A stretch of 64,000 nucleotides of DNA from an uncultured Lewinella sp. GTDB taxonomy: Bacteria > Bacteroidota > Bacteroidia > Chitinophagales > Saprospiraceae. Both the position numbers and the translations under genes were made by a program. A model generated the notes under the pieces. It was not told the origin of the DNA. It saw only the letters and a program-made list of their open reading frames with translations, and did not search any database. Location: the NCBI GenBank assembly GCA_937873655.1, contig CALMYQ010000021.1, positions 99,157 to 163,156 of the forward strand, given 5' to 3'. Shown here one piece after another: positions 17,992 through 24,836 of this stretch. Numbering within the stretch: position 1 is the first letter of the stretch; each line of letters opens with the position of its first letter.

Positions 17992-20811
17992 CTATTCCTG
18001 TTTTTTGCGCGACCTGTACCAGTCACTTTCATGCTCCAGTTTTTGTTCGAGGTATTGCTCAAGGGTCAGGTTTTCCTTACCCTTGCTGCGCATTTCCCTG
18101 ATGTCGCTTGCAGAGAGGTCGTGGATCCTGCATTGTACGAGCAGGTCGACGGGGATATCCTTGAATCCGAGGTCGTTCAGGCTTCGGATATACCGGCCGT
18201 CTACGTCGTGAATGCCCAACTGGACAACTTCGTTGATCCCCATGTTTTTGTATCCCAGCGACTGGAGGTCCTTGATCAAAGCCGGTTGTATGTCATGGAT
18301 GCTGGCCTGAACGGCTTCATCCAGGCTGAGCTTGAGGCCCAGGTCCCGAAGTTCCTTGATATAATCCGCGTCCACATCATGGATGGCCAGTTGAGCGATT
18401 TCATCTGCCGACATTTTGTCGAACCCGGCGCCGCGCAGGTCCTTCACAAAATCGGCATCTACGCCGTGAATCGCCAATTCTACGATATCGTCATTCGACA
18501 GGTCGGTAATGCCCGATTGTTGCAGCGCTTTCACAAAACTGGCATCGACATCGTGGATCGCAAACTGGACGATCTCTTCCGTACCCAGGTTTTTGATGCC
18601 CGCCTGCTGCAGCGCCTTGATGTACTCAGCATCGACATCATGGATCGCAAATTGCGTGATGGTTTCAACGTCCAGCCCCTGGAGGCCTGCCGCTTTCAGG
18701 CCGTTCATGTAGTCGGTATCCACCCCGTGGATGGCAAGCTGGACAATTTCGTCCCGGGTGAGGTCGCTGAATCCCGCCTTTTTGAGCGAGTTGATGAACG
18801 CCGGATCTACGTCGTGAATGGCGTATTGAACCACTTCCTCCGCACTCATATCTCCCATCCCAGCCGATTTGAGGCCCTTGATGAAATCCGCATTGACATC
18901 GTGAATGGAAAACTGGACGATCTCTTCCGGGGTCAGTTTCCTGAATCCCGCGTCGTCCAGCGCCTTGACATAATCGGCATTCACGTCATGGATGGAGAAT
19001 TGCACAAGCGTCTCCATCGGCAGATTTGCGTATCCCGCGGCTTTCAGCGACCGGATATACTCCGGATTCACGTCGTGAATGGAAGCCTGCACGATCTCTT
19101 CGGCCGAGAAATCCTTGTACCCCAGGTCTTTCATTTCCCGGACATAGGCCGGCGTAACGTCATGGATCTGGAACTGGATCAGGTCCCGAAGGTCCAAACC
19201 CTTGAGCCCCGCCGCCTCGAACGCGGGCAATGCCTCTTTGAGGTAGGGCAGCGTGACGCCATGAATGGCTGCCGCCCTCAGTTCTTCATCGGATATCCTG
19301 GTGTACCCGTTCTGTTTGAGGTACGCAAACCAGGCCTTGTTGATGTCGGCCAGAAACAGGTGCAGCATGGTTTCATCTTCCAGGCCGGTGAAGCCTTCCT
19401 GGGCGAGATAGGTCCTGAATTCGCTGCTTTCGGTAAAGGAGAATTTGCCTTCTCCCTCGTTGCCGTCGAATTTTCCGGTAAAGACCATAGTCCCGGCCTC
19501 GCGGATCATTTTGAACTCGGTTGTACCGGCAGTAAGCCCTGTGAATGCGCTTTTCGGGTAGCAATCGCTGATCACCCAGTTGTGCCAGCGGCTTCCGTTT
19601 GAGCCGCTTCCGGTTTCGAGGCACAATTCCCCGTCCTTGGTCCAGGCCCGCCATTCACCGCTTTTTTCGGCAAAAGGTGCAGGAGTAACGTCTTCCAGCC
19701 GGAGCTTTTCAAATTTTACGGGCGGAATGGCCGGCAATTCGGGTACGGTCAGTTCGGTGTCGGGCACGGGAGCGGGTTGGGCGGTCGTTCGGACAGCGTT
19801 CAGAGTCAATACGGACAGGCCCACCAGCGGAACCAGAATGAAGTATTTCCAGCCTGAGCCGACGGATGATTTCTTACTGTTCATCATGACAATTCTCCGT
19901 TTTAGAATGGATTGATTATAGTTAGTAGTCAGGTTCAAAGGAAGTTGCGGCGCGCAAACCTTCAACAGGCTCATCTGATAGGTCTGCTTGTGGGCGCCGG
20001 TAGCCAGCATCGAATCGTCGGTGAGGAATTCAAGGTTATTCTCCACCGCCTTGCGGTACATCCAGGCGAAAGGGTTGAACCACTGGATGATGACCATCAA
20101 TTCGGCCAGCAGAATATCCAGCGAATGCCGTTGGGCGACGTGTATTTTCTCATGCTGGAGGATCTGGTTGAAGGTGTCCCAGTCATAGCGCGCCGGATTG
20201 ATGAAAATGTTGTTCCAGAAGGAATAGGGCGACTGGTTTTCGCCCAGCTCCACAATGCGGTACCGACCGTCGCGGATAGCCGGCCTGGAGATGCGCATAT
20301 ACATGAGCAGACCAAGCTGTACGAAGAAGTTGAGCCCGAAAACGGCCAGCCCGGCCAGGTAAATGAACGTCAGGATCTGCAGGGCGGAAAAGCGGATCAA
20401 CGGCTTTCGGGCGGGCGCCGAAACCGATTGGACCGGTTCGGCTGTTGCAGTCCCGGAAAGGCTCCCTTCGATCCCTTCCGGCCATACGCGCTCAGTGGGG
20501 ATCGAAGTACGGGCGGATGGTCCGGCAGGGTTTTCCGGGGGCGCTGCCTGCACCCCGGTTTCCGCTTCGGCCCCGGCCGTCTCAGGCGTTAAACGGCTGG
20601 TTTCAATAACGGCCAATGGGAGAGACGGGGTTTCATTCCACAACGACCATCCGGAGGGAATGGTCAGCGCCGGCAGGCCGAAAGCCAGCACAATGCAGCC
20701 GGCCAGCAATCCGCGGTTCAACCGGAAAAAGGTCTCCTTTTCCAGGAATAATTTATAAAACAGGTAGAACGAACTTACCAGCAGTGCGGCATGCAGGATA
20801 TAGCGTACCAT
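17992..20811 (-). CDS. BlaR1-family M56 membrane metalloprotease (copy 2) with 14-repeat C-terminal domain
   Basis: This 939-residue protein has N-terminal helices starting MVRYILHAALLVSSFYLFYK, the zinc motif HEKIH at residues 220-224, LEFLTDDSM downstream, and a last membrane helix near residues 325-345. After an uncharacterised linker domain it carries about 14 tandem units of 26-27 residues (about residues 510-905). Each has an IHxV-type core, for example VQFSIHDVNADYVKAL, preceded by AGxxxL(S/T)xEE. They are predicted to be paired short helices stacked in a solenoid. This replaces the BlaR1 beta-lactam sensor, so the ligand is probably a protein or peptide. Its BlaI partner lies upstream on the same strand, 19 bases away. 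Confidence 0.87.
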   Translation of the reverse strand: MVRYILHAALLVSSFYLFYKLFLEKETFFRLNRGLLAGCIVLAFGLPALTIPSGWSLWNETPSLPLAVIETSRLTPETAGAEAETGVQAAPPENPAGPSARTSIPTERVWPEGIEGSLSGTATAEPVQSVSAPARKPLIRFSALQILTFIYLAGLAVFGLNFFVQLGLLMYMRISRPAIRDGRYRIVELGENQSPYSFWNNIFINPARYDWDTFNQILQHEKIHVAQRHSLDILLAELMVIIQWFNPFAWMYRKAVENNLEFLTDDSMLATGAHKQTYQMSLLKVCAPQLPLNLTTNYNQSILKRRIVMMNSKKSSVGSGWKYFILVPLVGLSVLTLNAVRTTAQPAPVPDTELTVPELPAIPPVKFEKLRLEDVTPAPFAEKSGEWRAWTKDGELCLETGSGSNGSRWHNWVISDCYPKSAFTGLTAGTTEFKMIREAGTMVFTGKFDGNEGEGKFSFTESSEFRTYLAQEGFTGLEDETMLHLFLADINKAWFAYLKQNGYTRISDEELRAAAIHGVTLPYLKEALPAFEAAGLKGLDLRDLIQFQIHDVTPAYVREMKDLGYKDFSAEEIVQASIHDVNPEYIRSLKAAGYANLPMETLVQFSIHDVNADYVKALDDAGFRKLTPEEIVQFSIHDVNADFIKGLKSAGMGDMSAEEVVQYAIHDVDPAFINSLKKAGFSDLTRDEIVQLAIHGVDTDYMNGLKAAGLQGLDVETITQFAIHDVDAEYIKALQQAGIKNLGTEEIVQFAIHDVDASFVKALQQSGITDLSNDDIVELAIHGVDADFVKDLRGAGFDKMSADEIAQLAIHDVDADYIKELRDLGLKLSLDEAVQASIHDIQPALIKDLQSLGYKNMGINEVVQLGIHDVDGRYIRSLNDLGFKDIPVDLLVQCRIHDLSASDIREMRSKGKENLTLEQYLEQKLEHESDWYRSRKKQE

Positions 20812-20830
20812 GATCCGATAATTTTTTTGG

Positions 20831-21202
20831 TTAACTGTTCCGGTTTCCCTCGTTCCGGATCATTTTGAGGATATCTTCCAGCTCTTCGGGGCTTATTTTT
20901 TCCTGACGGGCGAAATAAGCGACCATCTTGGGGTAGGAATTGTCAAAATAGGCTTCAAGTATGTCGCCCAATTCCTGTTGCTGATAGATTTCTTTTTTAA
21001 GAATGGGATAGTAGCGGTACGTGTTCCCAAACTGTTCATGGTCCACATAACCCTTTTCTTCCAGGATGCGGATGATGGTGGAAACCGTGTTGTAATGCGG
21101 TTTGGGCTCCGGGAATTCATCCATGATCTCCTTGACGAAAGCCTTGTTCAACCGCCACAGGATCTGCATGATCTGTTCTTCTCTTTTGGCCAGTTTTTGC
21201 AT
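20831..21202 (-). CDS. blaI: BlaI/MecI-family transcriptional repressor (copy 2)
   Basis: This 123-residue protein has the winged-helix pattern (MQKLAKREEQIMQILWRLNK, then TVSTIIRILEEKGYV, wing GNTYRYYPILKK) and the C-terminal dimer segment ending RNEGNRNS. The start was set at the ATG that gives MQKLAKREE; an in-frame ATG 30 bases upstream would lie inside the 5' leader very near the expected transcript start. The next gene on the same strand is a BlaR1-type protease. Three operator dyads overlap its promoter, so autorepression is predicted. It shares close wording with copy 1 (for example EFPEPKPH versus ELPEPRPH). Confidence 0.9.
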   Translation of the reverse strand: MQKLAKREEQIMQILWRLNKAFVKEIMDEFPEPKPHYNTVSTIIRILEEKGYVDHEQFGNTYRYYPILKKEIYQQQELGDILEAYFDNSYPKMVAYFARQEKISPEELEDILKMIRNEGNRNS

Positions 21203-21221
21203 GATAATCGTTGATTGAATG

Positions 21222-21285
21222 CAAATGTACAACTAATGATTTAGTAAGTCAACTAATTTATTAGTATTTCAACTAAAAAATTAGT
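21222..21285 (-). promoter_or_regulatory. blaI-2 promoter with three operator dyads spaced exactly 20 bp
   Basis: ACTAA-N4-TTAGT occurs at 21232-21245, 21252-21265 and 21272-21285, start to start exactly 20 bases apart, about two helical turns. On the minus strand the -33 TTG (21252-21250) and -7 TACATTTG (21229-21222) are 20 bases apart. The first operator lies inside the spacer, the second abuts the -33, and the third lies upstream. The second matches the position of the single operator at blaI copy 1. The gene starts 20 bases past the -7 element. Confidence 0.82.
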
Positions 21286-21313
21286 GAATTTGGTATTTGC
21301 TATAACAAAATAA

Positions 21314-21344
21314 GGCTCCCGGGTCAGATCATGACCCGGGAGCC
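21314..21344 (-). terminator. Intrinsic terminator after the downstream yceI gene
   Basis: GGCTCCCGGGTCA (21314-21326) pairs perfectly with TGACCCGGGAGCC (21332-21344), a 13-bp stem with a 5-base loop. On the minus strand it is followed by TTATTTTG. It lies 64 bases beyond the YceI stop codon at 21408 and insulates the divergently controlled blaI-2 promoter. Confidence 0.75.
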
Positions 21345-21407
21345 GGTGTACAAAAACAAATGAATACCAAAAAACCTAAGCTATGAAGATGAAGAAGATA
21401 ACATTGT

Positions 21408-22058
21408 TTAATCCATAAGGGCAACCGTGAGATCGAGGTTAATGGTGATCCGGTCGTTTACCTTCACCAGTCCGAGTAACGCGGTCGGCGGGTCGATCCC
21501 GAAATCGGTCATGTGCAGTTCTTTGGAAGCGGTAAACCGGTATTTGTCATTGCCGGTTTTCTGCACGTTGATATCGAGCCGGACCTTGCGGGTCTGGCCG
21601 GCGATCGAGATATACGTTTGGGCCGTCATGGGCGTCCATCCGGAAAGCACCTGATCGGGGAAAAAGGTATTTGCCCGCAGGCTGGCTTCGCTGAGCTGGA
21701 TCACGATATTGGGAAAGGTCTCTGCCTTGAGCGCTTTTTGCAGGTCCTTGTTCATCATCCGGTTTCCGCATTCCAGGCTGCGGGTTTTGAGCGTCAACCT
21801 GGTATCGGAGAATCTTACGCTGGTCAGGTTGCTTTCGCTGTTCTCGAAGGTAAAGGTTGCGACGGGAAAATCCTCTTTGCAGGAACATTTGAACTCGTTG
21901 ACGTTGCTGGTGCCTTCAAGGAAAAGCTTGCTTTCGTCGAGAATGCGGTAGGAGCGGTTGTAGATGGAATCCGATGTGTGAATGGCCGGCATTAATTGAC
22001 CCTGGGCAAGACAAGAAATGAGCGCGGAGATCAGTGCGATCGATTTTAAGGTTGCCAT
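21408..22058 (-). CDS. YceI-family periplasmic lipid-binding-like protein
   Basis: This 216-residue protein has a signal peptide (MATLKSIALISALISCLAQG). The body matches the YceI/lipocalin-like fold: LFLEGTSNVNEFKCSC, LKAETFPNIVIQLSEASL, and a terminal segment MTDFGIDPPTALLGLVKVND that also appears, nearly word for word, in the YceI protein upstream of the porin gene. YceI proteins are thought to carry polyisoprenoid-type lipids in the periplasm. It is the third gene of a YceI-porin-YceI set on one strand, separated from the porin gene by two hairpins. Confidence 0.85.
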   Translation of the reverse strand: MATLKSIALISALISCLAQGQLMPAIHTSDSIYNRSYRILDESKLFLEGTSNVNEFKCSCKEDFPVATFTFENSESNLTSVRFSDTRLTLKTRSLECGNRMMNKDLQKALKAETFPNIVIQLSEASLRANTFFPDQVLSGWTPMTAQTYISIAGQTRKVRLDINVQKTGNDKYRFTASKELHMTDFGIDPPTALLGLVKVNDRITINLDLTVALMD

Positions 22059-22077
22059 ATTGGGTTGTTTTTATGAT

Positions 22078-22156
22078 GAGCTTGCCGGGGTTTTGGATTT
22101 CCCGGCAAGCTCGGGGGGAAGGGTAATTTCATCCGGAAGCCCTAAGGCTTCCGGAT
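22078..22156 (-). terminator. Two hairpins between the porin and yceI-2 genes
   Basis: The first has stems GAGCTTGCCGGG (22078-22089) and CCCGGCAAGCTC (22101-22112). The second has stems ATCCGGAAGCC (22131-22141) and GGCTTCCGGAT (22146-22156), with a 4-base loop. The two stand in tandem after the porin stop and before the next minus-strand gene. They may terminate transcription or protect the 3' end of the porin message and set its abundance above that of yceI. Confidence 0.65.
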
Positions 22157-22180
22157 AGGGGAATTACTCTAGTTAGGATA

Positions 22181-23521
22181 TCAGAGGCCTACGACGGCTT
22201 CGATCATCACACCTTTGAAGTAGCCTTCGGCGCGGTAGTCGCTGCTCGGGAAATCAACATAGTTCTGGTTGACGTAGGCGGCTTTCAGCATCAGGTTTCT
22301 GGTCGGGAACCAGCCTGCAGAAACCTCCATGCGGTTGATGGAAACGTCTGCTGCGAATCCGGCAAGACGGCCGCTGGCTTCGTTGTAACGGGCGCCGATG
22401 AAGGCTTGTTCGTTCGGGAAGAAGCGGTAGACACCTTCAGCAGCCCATTGTCCGAATTTGCGTTTGTCGGTTTCGCTGGCAGCCCGGGTACCTTTGGCGG
22501 TTTCATAGGTTGCGAATACTTCGAGGCCTTTGTATTTGACGAACGGGCTGACCTGTACCGCCATGACTTCATACGTGAAGTCGGGGCTGATACGGCCGGA
22601 GGTTGCCCGGTTGTCGGCGGTTGTCAGGACATATACGCCGGTGGCACGGTCAAGTGTGTAGCGCGGTTCCATCGCAAAGTAGAACCTGGAACCCGTACGG
22701 TCGCCTGCATAGAGCGTGTTGCGGCCTGCGCCCGCGTTGGTGTATACGGATCCGGAGAGCCTGAACCGGAAGTCTTCGCTGACCTGCTTGTCATAAGCGG
22801 CTTTGAAGTAGATGGACGGTTTGCGGGAAGCTGTGCTTGCATCAACGCTGCCGCCGATCAAACCGTTGGTGGCGCCGACCATCAACATCAGGTCATTGGT
22901 CGGGAACAGGTAAACCTCACCGCCGATCTCGGTCGTAAAGGCATCCAGGATGTAGTTGCCTACGAACGGATTGAGGATGGCATTACCGTTGTCGGAACGG
23001 CGGAAGCCCTGGTCACCGTAATTCGGTTGGAAGTGGCCGATTTTAACCCGCAGGTATTTCGTGAACCATTCGGGGTTGTTGAACATCGGCAGTTTGTCGA
23101 TCTGGATATAACCGCCTTTGACCCAGAATTCGGAGTGGTGCCTGGAAGACATGTAGTTTTCGAGGGCTACCCGGATGCCGTCATCCAGTTGGAAGTCCAG
23201 GTTCAGGTTGGCGGTTGCCAGGTTGAAGCCGGAACCCAGATTGTACAGTTCGTTGCCGTTGACGGTTTTACCGTTGTAGGTAATATCCACCGGATCAGCC
23301 GTGTTCCCGTGCTTGAGGCCCTGGAACTGTTGGGTAAAGCTACCGCCTACTCTGACCTTCATCCCTTCGAAAGTGGTGGTTTCGGTTTTGGAAGGTTCAA
23401 AAACGTTGAGGCCGTCTTTGTTGTTTGAGCGATAGTATTGAATCTCGGTCTGTTGAGCGGAAATCATGCTGATTGCTCCTGCGACCAGGATTAAGGACGC
23501 GATTAATTTGACCCGTTTCAT
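22181..23521 (-). CDS. Porin-like outer-membrane beta-barrel protein
   Basis: This 446-residue protein has a signal peptide (MKRVKLIASLILVAGAISMISAQ). It shows repeated amphipathic strands with aromatic girdles across its length (for example LNLDFQLDDGIRVALENYMSS, TKYLRVKIGHFQPNYG, MEVSAGWFPTRNLMLKAAYV), and the last strand ends with a hydrophobic C-terminus (KGVMIEAVVGL). This fits a phosphate/OprP-like or general porin barrel; the substrate is unknown. It sits between two YceI genes on the same strand. No TonB plug domain is visible. Confidence 0.8.
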   Translation of the reverse strand: MKRVKLIASLILVAGAISMISAQQTEIQYYRSNNKDGLNVFEPSKTETTTFEGMKVRVGGSFTQQFQGLKHGNTADPVDITYNGKTVNGNELYNLGSGFNLATANLNLDFQLDDGIRVALENYMSSRHHSEFWVKGGYIQIDKLPMFNNPEWFTKYLRVKIGHFQPNYGDQGFRRSDNGNAILNPFVGNYILDAFTTEIGGEVYLFPTNDLMLMVGATNGLIGGSVDASTASRKPSIYFKAAYDKQVSEDFRFRLSGSVYTNAGAGRNTLYAGDRTGSRFYFAMEPRYTLDRATGVYVLTTADNRATSGRISPDFTYEVMAVQVSPFVKYKGLEVFATYETAKGTRAASETDKRKFGQWAAEGVYRFFPNEQAFIGARYNEASGRLAGFAADVSINRMEVSAGWFPTRNLMLKAAYVNQNYVDFPSSDYRAEGYFKGVMIEAVVGL

Positions 23522-23574
23522 AACGCTTTTATTTTTTTGTGAAAGAATTGTCGAATTGAAAGGTTGAAATTGAA

Positions 23575-24171
23575 TTAGTTGACGGTATCCGCCGTCTGGT
23601 TGGTCATAACGACCTCAAAGTTGATCGTGATGTCGTCGCCGGTCTTCAGCGTACCCAGCAGCGCGGTAGGCGGATCGACTTTGAAATCGGTCATTTTGAG
23701 TTTTTTGCTGCCTTTGATCGTCAGGTCGTTTCCTGCCAGCGTGCAGGTCATTGTAAGGGTTTCGCTCCTCGTGGCGCCGGCGATCGTCAGGTTGCCGGTA
23801 GCGGTCAGTTGCCCGCTTTTATCGGAGGTGCTTTTATAGGAAAGATCGGTGAGCAAAAACCGGATATTGGGATATTCCTCCGCTTTCAGGGCATCATAGG
23901 TTTTGTTATCCATGATCTTGCCCTTAGCGCTTTTAATGCTTTTCACCGGTACTTTGACCTCAAAGTTGCCGTTCTTGGCAATGGTGTTGTTGTTTACGGC
24001 TAATTGTCCGGTAATAAGCACTTTGCCAGCGTTGGATTCCCAATCATGAAGGGAAGAGGTCCCTGCGACGGTGAGCTTGGCGCTCTTGACTGCATAGGAG
24101 GCCTGTGCAGTAATATTCTGGATACCCAATCCGAGAATGACCATCGCTGTTAGAATCAATAACTTTTTCAT
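23575..24171 (-). CDS. YceI-family periplasmic protein upstream of the porin
   Basis: This 198-residue protein has a signal peptide (MKKLLILTAMVILGLGIQNITA) and the YceI pattern: LTVAGTSSLHDWESNAGKV, LKAEEYPNIRFLLTDLSY and MTDFKVDPPTALLGTLKTGD. It lacks the extra Cys residues of the downstream copy. It is the first of three codirectional genes, with 53 bases to the porin. The recurring terminal segment suggests that the two copies arose by duplication. Lipid transport to or from the outer-membrane barrel is the natural hypothesis but is not shown. Confidence 0.86.
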   Translation of the reverse strand: MKKLLILTAMVILGLGIQNITAQASYAVKSAKLTVAGTSSLHDWESNAGKVLITGQLAVNNNTIAKNGNFEVKVPVKSIKSAKGKIMDNKTYDALKAEEYPNIRFLLTDLSYKSTSDKSGQLTATGNLTIAGATRSETLTMTCTLAGNDLTIKGSKKLKMTDFKVDPPTALLGTLKTGDDITINFEVVMTNQTADTVN

Positions 24172-24305
24172 GGCGCTGATTTTTCAACAAAATTAGGCCG
24201 GGTTCAATGAGCGCAAGATGACTTTCCGCAAGGAGAAAGGTGAGATTTATCAATGCCGGGCGCGCCGGACGAAGATTTTTGCAGGAATGATAGGGGATAA
24301 AAAAA

Positions 24306-24329
24306 GAAGAGGATGAATTCATCCTCTTC
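24306..24329. other. Perfect 24-base palindrome
   Basis: The sequence from GAAGAGGATGAA to its exact complement TTCATCCTCTTC is a perfect palindrome with an EcoRI-type centre (GAATTC). It lies in the intergenic region upstream of the first yceI gene, 135 bases from its start. As RNA it would form a hairpin of up to 10 bp with a 4-base loop. Use as an operator or processing site is unknown. Confidence 0.55.
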
Positions 24330-24469
24330 CGCTGGTTTTTCGTTCTGACCAAATTATTACGAAGTCTGCCGGTAGGCAGAAATTAAAAAGGGGGACCTTG
24401 CCGGCATCCTTTAAGCGGGTAGCCTTGCTTGTTCAGATGCACGGCGCAAGCTCTTAGCGCGACGGAGCA

Positions 24470-24653
24470 AAAATTGGCAAGCTTCATTTGTCCAAAAGCT
24501 TGCCATTTATATTGCTGGTTTTTCACTTTGCCTTATGAGGATCCGGGTTCAGCAAGCGGGCTGATCCGGCATGATCTACCATTGAATTTTGGCTGGGAAA
24601 TTTGGGGATTGTTACGGTTTGGAAAACTGCACGAGGATGTTCAAGGAAAATTA
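24470..24653 (-). ncRNA. Candidate small RNA, about 180 nt, between promoter and terminator
   Basis: A minus-strand -7 element TATCTTTG (24667-24660) predicts a start near 24653. A 10-bp stem, TGGCAAGCTT (24475-24484) with AAGCTTGCCA (24496-24505), followed on the minus strand by AATTTTT, gives a canonical intrinsic terminator about 180 bases later. The only internal frame is a 19-codon one from an ATG near 24569. Two LacI-type dyads lie upstream. This is an inference from signals; there is no known RNA family match. Confidence 0.4.
24475..24505 (-). terminator. Intrinsic terminator downstream of the AddA-like gene or of the candidate small RNA
   Basis: The 10-bp perfect stem TGGCAAGCTT/AAGCTTGCCA has an 11-base loop, and on the minus strand it is followed by AATTTTT. 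It lies over 330 bases past the helicase stop codon, so it is better explained by the promoter at 24660 than by the helicase message. Confidence 0.6.
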
Positions 24654-24684
24654 CAATGTCAAAGATACAAAAATATTATGATTT

Positions 24685-24730
24685 GTGTCCGCACACGGCA
24701 AAAAAAAATTAATGGAGTGCCCGCACACGG
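24685..24730. promoter_or_regulatory. Two LacI-type operator dyads 32 bp apart
   Basis: GTGTCCGCACACGG (24685-24698) and GTGCCCGCACACGG (24717-24730) match the pattern GTGTnCGnACACGG, with the central CG usual for LacI-family operators. The same pattern (GTGTGCGTACACGG) occurs at 36682-36695 next to the lacI-type gene. Each copy is followed by an A-rich run. They lie just upstream of the minus-strand TATCTTTG element, close to its -33 region. Confidence 0.55.
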
Positions 24731-24836
24731 TAAAATTAAATTGCATTTAACCGCCTGTTTATCCATAGATTCTTCTATTTCAGAGAATTGAAAATTATGC
24801 GATTATCCCGAATGAAGCCCCTCCGGAAAGCGTAGA

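Larger units (their letters stand above)
24172..24836. other. 665-base intergenic region with structured DNA and a candidate transcription unit
   Basis: No reading frame here looks like a real gene. From left to right there is a perfect 24-base palindrome (24306-24329), a short TCTGCC-GGTA-GGCAGA hairpin (24364-24379), a hairpin terminator (24475-24505) and a minus-strand TATCTTTG -7 element (24667-24660), with two LacI-type dyads (24685-24698, 24717-24730) upstream of it. The bases around 24520-24650 look like degraded or non-coding DNA. Confidence 0.6.

Noticed and set aside
17977..19602. Long plus-strand frame of 541 codons
   Set aside because: It is antisense to the repeat half of blaR1 copy 2. 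Its low-complexity VMDGxL-type repeats are mirror images of the IHxV repeats, so it is a shadow.
24429..24791. Plus-strand frame of 120 codons in the large intergenic region
   Set aside because: It spans operators, a hairpin terminator and AT-rich DNA, and its protein has no family pattern. I treat the region as non-coding.
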